Shown in pieces: positions 6,062 through 12,388 of a stretch of DNA of 12,388 nucleotides. The stretch's first letter is position 1; every line of letters starts with the position of its first letter. Origin of the DNA: Gaiellasilicea sp038324115 (GTDB lineage Bacteria > Actinomycetota > Thermoleophilia > Gaiellales > Gaiellaceae); contig JBBQHQ010000077.1 in NCBI GenBank assembly GCA_038324115.1, positions 1 to 12,388 of the forward strand, read 5' to 3'. Below the pieces are notes generated by a model, which did not search any database, was not told the DNA's origin, and worked only from the letters and a program-made list of their open reading frames with translations. A program made the translations under genes and the position numbers.

Positions 6062-7948
6062 ATGATCCAGGGTGCATGGCTCTGCCTGCTCGCGCCGCTC
6101 GCGGGGACCTGGACGATCCTCGTCATGGGCGACACGATCACGCGCCGCACCGCGGGGTGGATCTCGACGATCTCCGTCTTCGCGGCGTTCGGCGGCGCCG
6201 TCGCGTCGTTCGTGGGTCTCCTCGGCAAAGATCCGGAGCAGCGGGACTCGCTCACGACGGCCTGGACGTGGCTCTCGACCGGAACCTACGACTTCGGGCT
6301 CTCGCTCCTCGTCGACCCGCTCGCGGTGACGATGATGCTGATCGTCTCGGGCGTCAGCGGCCTGATCATCCTCTACTCCGTCGGCTACATGGAAGGCGAT
6401 CCGGAGGAGCGGCGCTACTTCGCCTACATGTCGTTCTTCGTCTTCGCGATGCTCCTGCTCGTCCAGGCGGGGAACTTCCTGATCCTGCTCGTCGGCTGGG
6501 GCCTCGTCGGCCTCGCCTCCTACCTCCTGATCGGGTTCTGGCACGAGCGGCCGTCGGCCGTCGCGGCCGCGAAGAAGGCGTTTGTCATGAACGCGATCGG
6601 GGACGCGACGATGGCACTCGCGTTCTTCCTCCTGATCCTGAACACGGCGACCCTCGACTTCGTCCCCGCCTTCGCGGCCGCCGACGGCCTCTCCTCGACG
6701 ACGCTCAACCTCGTCGCGCTCGGGCTGCTCGGCGGCGCGGTCGCCAAGTCGGCCCAGATCCCGCTCCAGACCTGGCTCCCGGACGCGATGGAGGGCCCGA
6801 CCCCCGTCTCGGCGCTGATCCATGCGGCGACGATGGTCACCGCCGGCGTCTACCTGATCGTCCGCGCCCACCCGCTCTTCGAGCTGGCCCCGCACATCCA
6901 GGACCTCGCGGCCGGGATCGGCGCCGTCACGCTCCTCGTCGCCGGGCTCGTCGCGCTCGTGCAGACCGACATCAAGCGCGTGATCGCCTACTCGACGATG
7001 TCGCAGATCGGCTACATGTTCCTCGGCGTCGGGATCGGCTCCTACGGCAACGGGATGTTCCACCTGCTGACCCACGCCTTCTTCAAGGCGCTCCTGTTCA
7101 TGGGGGCCGGGCTCGTGATCCACCACCTGGCGAACGAGCAGGACATCCGGCTGATGCGCGGCGTCCGCACGATCATGCCGCGCACGTTCGTCGCCTTCCT
7201 CGTCGGCTCGCTCGCCCTCGTCGGGATCCCGCCGCTCTCCGGCTTCTTCTCCAAGGACTCGATTCTCGCTGCCGCACTCGCCTCGGGCGACTACGGGATC
7301 GTCCTCTTCATCGCGGGCCTCGCCGGCGCGCTCCTGACGGGGATCTACACGTTCCGCCTGCTCTTCATCGTCTTCCTCGGCGAGCCGTCGCCGCTCGTCA
7401 AGGAGCATGCGCACGGCCACCACGGCGAGGGCCCCTGGACGATGACGGTGCCCGTCGGCGTGCTCACCGTCCTTGCGGTGGTCGGCGGCTGGCTCCAGAT
7501 CGCCGGCGTCTGGCACCCGTTCTCGGACTGGCTCCGCCCCGTGGCCGAGTCGCTCGTCGAGCCCAGCGTGACCCAGGACTACGTCGCCAGCGCGCTCGCC
7601 GTCGCGCTCGGCCTCGCCGGGATCGGAATCGCCTGGCTCTACTACGGCGCCGCCTCGCCGCACACGCTCCCGCGGCTCGCCTTCGCCCGGGACACGCTCG
7701 AGCACAAGTTCTGGTTCGACGAGCTCTACGACGCCGTCTTCTACCGGCCCGCGGTCTGGCTCTCGCACGCCTTCTCCCGTTGGGTCGAGGCTCCGCTGAT
7801 CGGCGGCTCGATCACGGGCGTCACGGTCGGCGCCCGCCGCGCCGGCGGCCTGCTCGGGAGCGCCCAGACCGGCTACCTGCGCAGCTACGCGCTCGCGATC
7901 GCCGGTGCGGTCGTCGTCCTCGTCGTCGTCTTCGTGGCCGTCCAGTGA
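6062..7948 (+). CDS. nuoL: NADH-quinone oxidoreductase subunit L (antiporter-like)
   Basis: This is the distal proton-pumping subunit (ND5 type), a Mrp-antiporter homologue with a long lateral helix at its C-terminus. From ATG 6062 it is 628 aa; an in-frame GTG at 6053 would add three residues. Conserved features: the YSVGYM region (105-110), IGFW (157-160), GD at 180-181, AKSAQIPLQTWLPDAMEGPT (228-247) with channel Lys K229, H254 in ALIHAATMVTAG, HAFFKALLF (338-346) with K342, and PPLSGFFSKDSIL (390-402) with K398. A His-rich loop lies at 449-455. The final ~100 residues contain EHKFWFDELYDAVFYRP, typical of the start of the lateral helix, and a C-terminal TM. Important anomaly: the TM5 Glu of the family motif W-E-x-V-G is glycine here (W146-G147-L-V-G). 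Confidence 0.96.
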   Translation: MIQGAWLCLLAPLAGTWTILVMGDTITRRTAGWISTISVFAAFGGAVASFVGLLGKDPEQRDSLTTAWTWLSTGTYDFGLSLLVDPLAVTMMLIVSGVSGLIILYSVGYMEGDPEERRYFAYMSFFVFAMLLLVQAGNFLILLVGWGLVGLASYLLIGFWHERPSAVAAAKKAFVMNAIGDATMALAFFLLILNTATLDFVPAFAAADGLSSTTLNLVALGLLGGAVAKSAQIPLQTWLPDAMEGPTPVSALIHAATMVTAGVYLIVRAHPLFELAPHIQDLAAGIGAVTLLVAGLVALVQTDIKRVIAYSTMSQIGYMFLGVGIGSYGNGMFHLLTHAFFKALLFMGAGLVIHHLANEQDIRLMRGVRTIMPRTFVAFLVGSLALVGIPPLSGFFSKDSILAAALASGDYGIVLFIAGLAGALLTGIYTFRLLFIVFLGEPSPLVKEHAHGHHGEGPWTMTVPVGVLTVLAVVGGWLQIAGVWHPFSDWLRPVAESLVEPSVTQDYVASALAVALGLAGIGIAWLYYGAASPHTLPRLAFARDTLEHKFWFDELYDAVFYRPAVWLSHAFSRWVEAPLIGGSITGVTVGARRAGGLLGSAQTGYLRSYALAIAGAVVVLVVVFVAVQ

Positions 7949-9375
7949 CAACGGCGCTGATCCTCCTCCCGCTCGTCGGCGCGCTCGTCGTCTGGCTGCT
8001 ACCGCTCCCCGGCCGGATCACCGGCTGGCTCGCCGCCGCAGTCGCGCTTGCCGAGGTCGCGCTCTGGGCCGTGACGGTGTCCCGGTTCGACTTCCAGCAG
8101 AGCCTCCAGCTCGAGGACAGGCAGTCGTGGTTCGGAGACCTCGGGATCTCGTACCACGTCGGCTTCTTCGGCTTCTCGCTCTGGCTCGTAGGCCTGACCG
8201 TCGTGGTCTGCGCCGCCGCGATCGCCTACGCGGCCTGGGCGGGCCGCAGCCGGCCGCGCGCCTACTTCGGCCTCCTCCTCTTCCTGCTCGGCTCGATCGT
8301 CGGCGTCTTCACCGCCCAGGATCTCCTCCTCTTCTACGTCTTCTTCGAGGGAATGCTGATCCCGCTGTACATCCTCGTCGGGCTCTGGGGCGGCGAGCGA
8401 CGCGTGTTCGCGACGGTCAAGCTCGTGATCTACACGATGGCCGGCTCGCTGCTGATGCTCGTCTCCGTGGTCGCGTTCGGGGTCTCGCAGGGCACCTTCG
8501 ACCTCGTCGACTCGGCCCGCTCGGACAACCCGTGGATCTTCCTCGGCTTCATGGCCGCCTTCGCGGTCAAGGCGCCGCTCTTCCCCTTCCACGGCTGGCT
8601 CGTCGACGCCTACCGCGAGGCGCCTTCGGAGGTCTCGGCGATCCTCTCGGGAGTCGTCTCGAAGGCTGCGGTCTACGGGATCCTCCGGATCGGCTTCGAG
8701 CGCTTCCCGACGCCGTTCGACGACTTCAAGGTGCTCTTCTACGTGCTCGCGACCACGGGCCTCGTCTACGGCTCGCTGCTCGCCTTCCGGGCCCGCGATC
8801 TGCGCACCGTCACCGCCTACTCTTCGATGGCCCAGATGGGCCTGATCGTGCTCGGCCTGACCTCGCTCTCCGAGCTCGGGGTCAACGGCGCGATCCTCCA
8901 GTCGGTCGCCCACGGGCTCGTCTCGGCGACGCTGTTCCTGATCGCCGGGATGATCGAGACACGGGCCGGCTCGAGCGCCTTCGACCGGCTCGGCGGGATG
9001 GCCCGCGGCCGCCCCGCGCTCGCCACCGTAGTCATGGTCACCGGCGTGATTGCGCTGGCGGTGCCCGGCTCGGTCGCGTTCGCCGGGGAGTTCCTGATCC
9101 TCGCGGGGATCTTCGCGCAGGGCTGGGCGTGGGCCGCGATCGGCGCCGGCGCGATCGTCCTCGCCGCGATGTACATGCTCCGGCTGATCTCGGCCGTGCT
9201 CCACCGCTCGCGCGGCGAGGCGGTGCGGGAGGAGGCCCGTGATCTTCGCTACGCCGAGCTCATGATCGTGGTGCCGCTGCTCGCGGCGCTGCTCTTCCTC
9301 TCGGCCTGGCCGGCCGGGATCACCGAGCGCTCGTTCCCGACGCAGGCCGGTGCCGTCCAGGAGGCCGCCGAATGA
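7945..9375 (+). CDS. nuoM: NADH-quinone oxidoreductase subunit M (antiporter-like)
   Basis: This ND4-type pumping subunit of the membrane arm has 476 aa and starts at GTG 7945, overlapping the nuoL stop (GTGA); the peptide then begins TTALILLPLVGALVVWLLP, the normal N-terminal helix. Functional residues are in place: TM5 E135 in FFEGMLIPLYILVGLWGG, K209 in AVKAPLFPFHGWLVDAY (TM7), K240 in SGVVSKAAVYG (TM8), and E382 in FAGEFLIL, the TM12 glutamate that in NuoM replaces the lysine of NuoL and NuoN. SVAHGLVSATLF near 320-331 matches the TM11 histidine region. Length is slightly shorter than E. coli (~509). It has no strong Shine-Dalgarno, so translation probably depends on coupling from nuoL. 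Confidence 0.97.
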   Translation: MTTALILLPLVGALVVWLLPLPGRITGWLAAAVALAEVALWAVTVSRFDFQQSLQLEDRQSWFGDLGISYHVGFFGFSLWLVGLTVVVCAAAIAYAAWAGRSRPRAYFGLLLFLLGSIVGVFTAQDLLLFYVFFEGMLIPLYILVGLWGGERRVFATVKLVIYTMAGSLLMLVSVVAFGVSQGTFDLVDSARSDNPWIFLGFMAAFAVKAPLFPFHGWLVDAYREAPSEVSAILSGVVSKAAVYGILRIGFERFPTPFDDFKVLFYVLATTGLVYGSLLAFRARDLRTVTAYSSMAQMGLIVLGLTSLSELGVNGAILQSVAHGLVSATLFLIAGMIETRAGSSAFDRLGGMARGRPALATVVMVTGVIALAVPGSVAFAGEFLILAGIFAQGWAWAAIGAGAIVLAAMYMLRLISAVLHRSRGEAVREEARDLRYAELMIVVPLLAALLFLSAWPAGITERSFPTQAGAVQEAAE

Positions 9376-10835
9376 TCGGGACGCCGAAGGTCGACTGGTT
9401 CGCGCTCGCCCCCACGCTCGCCCTGCTCGGAGCCGCCGGCGTGGCCCTGCTCTCCTCTGTGCTCGGGCCTGCCTGGTTCCGGCGTGGCTTCTCCGCCTTC
9501 GTCGTCTTCGCGGGCTTCGTGACCGCAGGCGTGCTCGCGGCGGTCGTCTTCCACCGCAGCCCCGAGGTGCGGGTGCTCCTGAACGAGTCGATGACCCGCG
9601 ACCGCCTGGCTGCCCTCGCCGCGATCCTGCTCGCCGGCGCCGGCGCGCTGGCCGTGCTCGTTTCCTGGGGCGAGCAGCGGCGCGACCATGCGGGCGAGTA
9701 CTACGCCCTGCTCGCCGCCGCGGGCGCCGGGATGGTCTTCTTCGTCGGCGCCTCGAACCTGATGACGCTCTTCCTCGGGCTGGAGTGGTTCTCGATCTCC
9801 CTCTACATCCTCTGCGCCCTCGACACGCATCGGGAGACCTCGCTCGAGTCGGGGCTCAAGTACCTGATCGTGGGCAGCTTCGGCTCCGGGATCCTGCTCT
9901 TCGGCTCCGCGCTCGTCTACGGCGCCACCGGCGAGCTCGGCTTCGGCGCGATCGCGCAGGCCGGGAGCGACGGCGACTACCTCCTGCTCGCGGGGCTGGC
10001 GATGATCCTCACCGGGCTCGGCTTCAAGGCCTCGGCGGCGCCGTTCCACATGTGGACGCCCGACGTCTACCAGGGGGCGCCGACCTCGGTGACCGCGTTC
10101 ATGTCGGCCGCCACCAAGGTCGCCGCGCTCGTGCTGACGCTGCGGATCCTGACCGTCGCCTTCCCGGCGCAGGAGCACCTCTGGACGATCGCCGTCGCCG
10201 TGATCGCGATCGTCTCGCTCGCCGTCGGCAACATCGCCGCCCTCGTCCAGCGCGACCTGAAGCGGCTGCTCGCCTACTCCTCCGTCTCGCACGCCGGTTT
10301 CATGCTGATCGCGATCGCCGCGAACAGCGCACTCGGCGGCCGCGCGCTCCTCTACTACCTGATCCCCTACGGTGCGATGTCGATCGGCTCGTTCGCGGTC
10401 GTCGCGGCGCGCGAGCGCGAGCTGGGGGTCCCGGCGACGCTCGACAACCTGGGCGGCTTCCTCTGGGAGCGCCCGTTCCTCGGCGTCTCGATGTGGGTCT
10501 TCATGCTCGGCTTCATGGGGATGCCGCTGACGGGAGGGCTCTTCGGGAAGCTCTACGTCTTCGGTGCCGCCTACGACGCCGGGATGTGGTGGCTCGTCCT
10601 CGCCGGGGTGATCGCGACCGCGATCTCGCTCTATTACTACCTTCGGGTCGCGCTGGCGATGTTCCTGCCGCGCGAGCCCGCGCTCCGGCCGGCCGTCGCC
10701 GGTGGCTCGCCGCCGCGCGACCCGCTGCTCGACATCGCCGTCTTCCTGGCGCTGGCCGTGACCGTCGGCTCGTTCTTCTTCGGCAACCCGCTGGTCGGGC
10801 TCGCCCGCGACGCCGCCGCCGCGCTGCCTCTCTAG
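9372..10835 (+). CDS. nuoN: NADH-quinone oxidoreductase subunit N (antiporter-like)
   Basis: This ND2-type pumping subunit lies nearest the heel of the membrane arm and is the last nuo gene. It has 487 aa and begins at ATG 9372, overlapping the nuoM stop (ATGA). Conserved features: TM5 E138 in FLGLEWFSISLYIL, the lysine K219 in GFKASAAPFHMWTPDVYQG, K249 in SAATKVAALV, LAYSSVSHAGFML (300-312) with H307, and MPLTGGLFGKLYVF (384-397) with TM12 Lys K393. Length is normal (~480). The stop is TAG at 10833-10835, part of a CTAG tetranucleotide, and is followed after 14 bases by the HAD gene. Confidence 0.97.
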   Translation: MIGTPKVDWFALAPTLALLGAAGVALLSSVLGPAWFRRGFSAFVVFAGFVTAGVLAAVVFHRSPEVRVLLNESMTRDRLAALAAILLAGAGALAVLVSWGEQRRDHAGEYYALLAAAGAGMVFFVGASNLMTLFLGLEWFSISLYILCALDTHRETSLESGLKYLIVGSFGSGILLFGSALVYGATGELGFGAIAQAGSDGDYLLLAGLAMILTGLGFKASAAPFHMWTPDVYQGAPTSVTAFMSAATKVAALVLTLRILTVAFPAQEHLWTIAVAVIAIVSLAVGNIAALVQRDLKRLLAYSSVSHAGFMLIAIAANSALGGRALLYYLIPYGAMSIGSFAVVAARERELGVPATLDNLGGFLWERPFLGVSMWVFMLGFMGMPLTGGLFGKLYVFGAAYDAGMWWLVLAGVIATAISLYYYLRVALAMFLPREPALRPAVAGGSPPRDPLLDIAVFLALAVTVGSFFFGNPLVGLARDAAAALPL

Positions 10836-10849
10836 TGCCGGCCCTGTAG

Positions 10850-11548
10850 GTGCCACTCCGCGGGATCCTTTTCGACCTCGACGACACGCTGGCCGACTCC
10901 TCGGGGACGGAGGACGCGGTCTGGGAGCACGTCGTCGAGGCGATCGCGGGGCACCTCCCGGCGATCGACCGCCTCGAGTTGCGCCGCCGCTACCTCGACG
11001 TGCTCGAGGCGCACTACGCGCCGCTCGCCGCGGGCCGGATCGACCTGCTCACGTTCCGCCGCAACCGGCTCGAGGAAGCGCTTGGGCCGTGGGGCGAGGT
11101 CAGCGACGAGCTCTTCGCGAGCTACCTCCGCGAGAAGGACCGCGTCGCGGACGAGCTGCGCCCGTTCCCGGACGCCATCGCGACCGTGCGCGCGCTGCAG
11201 GCGCAGGGGATCCGGATCGGGGTGCTCACGAACGGCCCCGCCGAGCTCCAGCGCCGGAAGCTCCGCTCCTCCGGGCTCGAGCCGGAGCTGGACGCGATCG
11301 CGATCTCGGGGGAGCTCGGCGTCGCGAAGCCCGAGCGGGAGGCGTTCGAGCGAGCCCTCGCCCTGCTCGGGACGGCGGCGGGGGAGACCGCGATGGTGGG
11401 CGACTCGCTCGAGAACGACGTGCTCGGCGCGATCGACGCGGGACTCGCGGCGGTCGTGTGGATGCCGGGGCGGCGAACGGGCTCGGCGCCGCCGGGGGCC
11501 CACGTCGCCCGGGCGCTCGCCGAGGTGCCGGCGCTGCTGGGCCTCTAG
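10850..11548 (+). CDS. HAD-superfamily hydrolase (subfamily IA-like phosphatase)
   Basis: Predicted cytosolic haloacid-dehalogenase-fold phosphatase of 232 aa. All four HAD motifs are visible: I, FDLDDTL with nucleophile D9 and acid/base D11; II, VLTNGP with T127/N128; III, K160 in VAKPEREAF; IV, MVGDSLENDVLGA with D185 and D190. Between motifs I and II (about 15-95) is a helical C1-type cap rich in Arg and Glu, which sets substrate choice. The overall pattern resembles YjjG/YigB and N-acylneuraminate-9-phosphatase-like members, but the substrate cannot be read from sequence. It starts at GTG 10850, immediately after an in-frame TAG (10847-10849), with no good Shine-Dalgarno. It follows nuoN by 14 bases, so it is probably co-transcribed, which does not prove a role in complex I. 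Confidence 0.9.
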   Translation: MPLRGILFDLDDTLADSSGTEDAVWEHVVEAIAGHLPAIDRLELRRRYLDVLEAHYAPLAAGRIDLLTFRRNRLEEALGPWGEVSDELFASYLREKDRVADELRPFPDAIATVRALQAQGIRIGVLTNGPAELQRRKLRSSGLEPELDAIAISGELGVAKPEREAFERALALLGTAAGETAMVGDSLENDVLGAIDAGLAAVVWMPGRRTGSAPPGAHVARALAEVPALLGL

Positions 11549-11559
11549 AAGAAGAGTCT

Positions 11560-11940
11560 CTAGCGCCGGCCGAGGGCGGTGCGGAGGCCGCGCGGGACGA
11601 CGACCGTCGCCGCGAGCAGGGCCTGGAGCGCGAAGACGACGAGGCAGCCGACGACGGCGGTGACCCCAATCGCGGGCGGCGGGCCCGAGGCGATCAGCGG
11701 GGCCCGGACCGAAGTGGCCAGGAGGAGGAAGGGCAGCGCGAGCGCCGAGAGCATCGCGAGCACTCGGTCGATCGGCTCCGAGGCGCTCCCGTCGAGGATC
11801 GCGCCGAGCGCAGTCAGTCCCGCCACGGCACCGAGGGGGACGGCCGCGACGAGCGCGTAGTAGGCGAGCTCGTGGGCGCCGGCGGCGTCGGCAAGGGCCG
11901 CTGCGAGAACGGCGATCACCGTCAGGACGCGCGTACTCAT
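11560..11940 (-). CDS. small multi-pass membrane protein, unknown function
   Basis: This 126-aa protein is convergent with the HAD gene, and 11 bases separate the two coding ends. I do not recognise a family. It is very Ala/Leu/Val-rich, with about four hydrophobic segments near residues 5-21, 26-49, 58-76 and 91-115, and a basic end (RGLRTALGRR) that would be cytoplasmic by the positive-inside rule. Short loops hold DGSASEPIDR (50-59) and a Pro-rich turn (SGPPPAI, 85-91). It has a single Cys (C99) and no enzymatic motif. The start is ATG at 11938-11940; the upstream frame is closed by TAG at 11974-11976, so the start must lie within 11941-11973 or at this ATG. Codon composition fits the region. 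An IS481-type element ends 38 bases upstream, in the same orientation, and may have cut the gene off from its own promoter. Confidence 0.6.
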   Translation of the reverse strand: MSTRVLTVIAVLAAALADAAGAHELAYYALVAAVPLGAVAGLTALGAILDGSASEPIDRVLAMLSALALPFLLLATSVRAPLIASGPPPAIGVTAVVGCLVVFALQALLAATVVVPRGLRTALGRR

Positions 11941-11960
11941 GGTCCGATGTTCGCCGTCGC
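11941..11960. repeat. second copy of the GGTCCGATG/TTCGCCGT motif
   Basis: GGTCCGATGTTCGCCGTCGC matches the nuoF-nuoG spacer, where GGTCCGATG (1466-1474) and TTCGCCGTGGC (1486-1496) are separated by the 11-base segment CTTTAAGCATC. With that segment removed, 19 of 20 bases agree. Here the motif lies directly upstream of the minus-strand membrane gene, between its start codon and the IS end, where it could be a leader, an operator or a degenerate copy of a dispersed repeat. Confidence 0.45.
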
Positions 11961-11972
11961 AGCGGGCGGTCC

Positions 11973-11978
11973 TCTAGG
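11973..11978. repeat. IS481-type target site (one copy of presumed target duplication)
   Basis: TCTAGG fits the NCTAGN target that IS481 of Bordetella is known to duplicate on insertion. It directly abuts the presumed element end at 11979. The partner copy would lie beyond the window. Its CTAG also supplies the transposase stop codon. Confidence 0.6.
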
Positions 11979-12388
11979 TGTAGGACCCGACAAGGTTGTT
12001 CCTGAGCGCGTGGAGGCGCGCGGCCGGGGCTTGGCGGCTGAGGCTGCCGTGGGGTCTGTGGTGATTGTAGAAGTCGAGCCAGGCGGGCAGGCCGCGCGTG
12101 CGTTGCGCTGAGGTCTGGTAGACGGCGCCGTAGGCCCAGCCACCGAGCATGGTGCGGATGAAGCGCTCGGCCTTGCCGTTGGTGCGCGGCCGGTAGGGGC
12201 GGGTGCGGAGGTGGCGGATCCCGAGTGTGCGGCAGGCGAGCGCGTGCACGCTCGCCCGGTAGCAGGGGCCGTTGTCGGTCATCACTCGCTCGACCCGGAC
12301 TCCGTAGTCGCCGAAATGGGCGAGGGCGCGGCGGAGGAAGCCGACCGCAGTGACGGCCTTCTCGTCTTCGAGTACCTCGACGTAGGCC
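11974..12388 (-). CDS. IS481-family transposase, C-terminal part (cut by window edge)
   Basis: DDE (rve-type) integrase core of an IS481-family transposase, which cuts and joins the ends of its own element. The frame is open to the window edge, giving 137 residues, starting AYVEVLEDEKA; a full protein would be about 320 aa, so the helix-turn-helix N-terminus and the first catalytic Asp lie outside. Visible: the second Asp in VMTDNGPCYR, then TRPYRPRTNGKAERF with the catalytic Glu, 35 residues separating the two (DX35E). WLDFYNHHRPHGSL and the terminal ARLHALRNNLVGSYT are family hallmarks. The internal GTG/ATG at 12280-12285 is not the start; it is the V-M of the VMTDNG motif. No frameshift or stop interrupts the visible part. 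The TAG stop (complement of 11974-11976) falls outside the element end. Confidence 0.92.
   Translation of the reverse strand, partial: AYVEVLEDEKAVTAVGFLRRALAHFGDYGVRVERVMTDNGPCYRASVHALACRTLGIRHLRTRPYRPRTNGKAERFIRTMLGGWAYGAVYQTSAQRTRGLPAWLDFYNHHRPHGSLSRQAPAARLHALRNNLVGSYT
11979..12388. mobile_element. IS481-family insertion sequence, one end
   Basis: The element occupies the rest of the window and continues beyond it. Its boundary is placed at 11979 because TGTAGGACCCGACA starts there with the TGT typical of IS481-family termini, right after a TCTAGG target site. Transposase is on the minus strand, so this is the end downstream of the transposase gene. The matching inverted repeat cannot be seen. 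The element lies in the 5' region of the small membrane gene rather than within a coding frame. Confidence 0.75.

Noticed and set aside
6076..9375. 1099-codon plus-strand frame that would fuse a long N-terminal part to NuoM
   Set aside because: The first part is an out-of-frame reading of nuoL with low-complexity Arg-rich content. NuoM starts at GTG 7945 with its normal first helix.
11549..11562. Bidirectional terminator between the convergent HAD and membrane-protein genes
   Set aside because: Only 11 bases separate the coding ends and I see no stem of useful length; the two CTCTAG copies are a direct, not inverted, arrangement.
12280..12285. Start codon of the transposase at the internal GTG/ATG
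   Set aside because: The frame stays open to the window edge, and the upstream residues (AYVEVLEDEKA) match IS481 transposases.

Overview
This window is strongly G+C-rich DNA of bacterial type. It carries most of a nuo operon for proton-pumping NADH:quinone oxidoreductase (respiratory complex I). Gene order, tight overlaps, GTG starts and the IS481-type element point to a high-G+C Gram-positive. My best guess is Actinomycetota, possibly a Thermoleophilia-like lineage; this is inference from style only, because no rRNA or other phylogenetic marker is present.

Layout. Positions 1-10835, all on the + strand: end of nuoE, then nuoF, G, H, I, J, K, L, M and N. Nearly every junction overlaps by 1-8 bases (ATGA, GTGA or TGATG), as expected for one translationally coupled transcript. 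The exceptions are nuoK-nuoL (24-base gap) and nuoF-nuoG, where a 68-base unit separates the genes. That unit duplicates the ATGA junction and creates a 23-codon mini-ORF. Positions 10850-11548 (+) hold a HAD-superfamily hydrolase appended to the operon. Positions 11560-11940 (-) hold a small, convergent multi-pass membrane protein of unknown function. Positions 11979 to the window end hold one end of an IS481-family insertion sequence. Its transposase (- strand) is cut by the window edge, and a TCTAGG target site abuts the element.

How the genes work together. NuoE, F and G form the NADH-oxidising arm (FMN, 2Fe-2S and 4Fe-4S clusters). NuoI passes electrons on toward quinone. NuoH, J and K form the membrane heel. 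NuoL, M and N are the three antiporter-like pumping subunits. NuoA-D are not visible and presumably lie upstream.

Points for a second look: (1) NuoL lacks the nearly universal TM5 glutamate (Gly instead), while NuoM and NuoN keep it; (2) NuoF has an altered glycine-rich FMN/NADH loop; (3) the duplicated junction and mini-ORF between nuoF and nuoG contain three consecutive inverted repeats; (4) part of that insert recurs, without its central hairpin, just upstream of the small membrane gene; (5) the IS481 transposase appears to take its stop codon from the CTAG of its own target site. I found no convincing new multi-gene system. The window is mainly a conserved respiratory operon with local oddities. 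No tRNA, rRNA or CRISPR was seen, and no stretch longer than about 70 bases lacks a gene or element.
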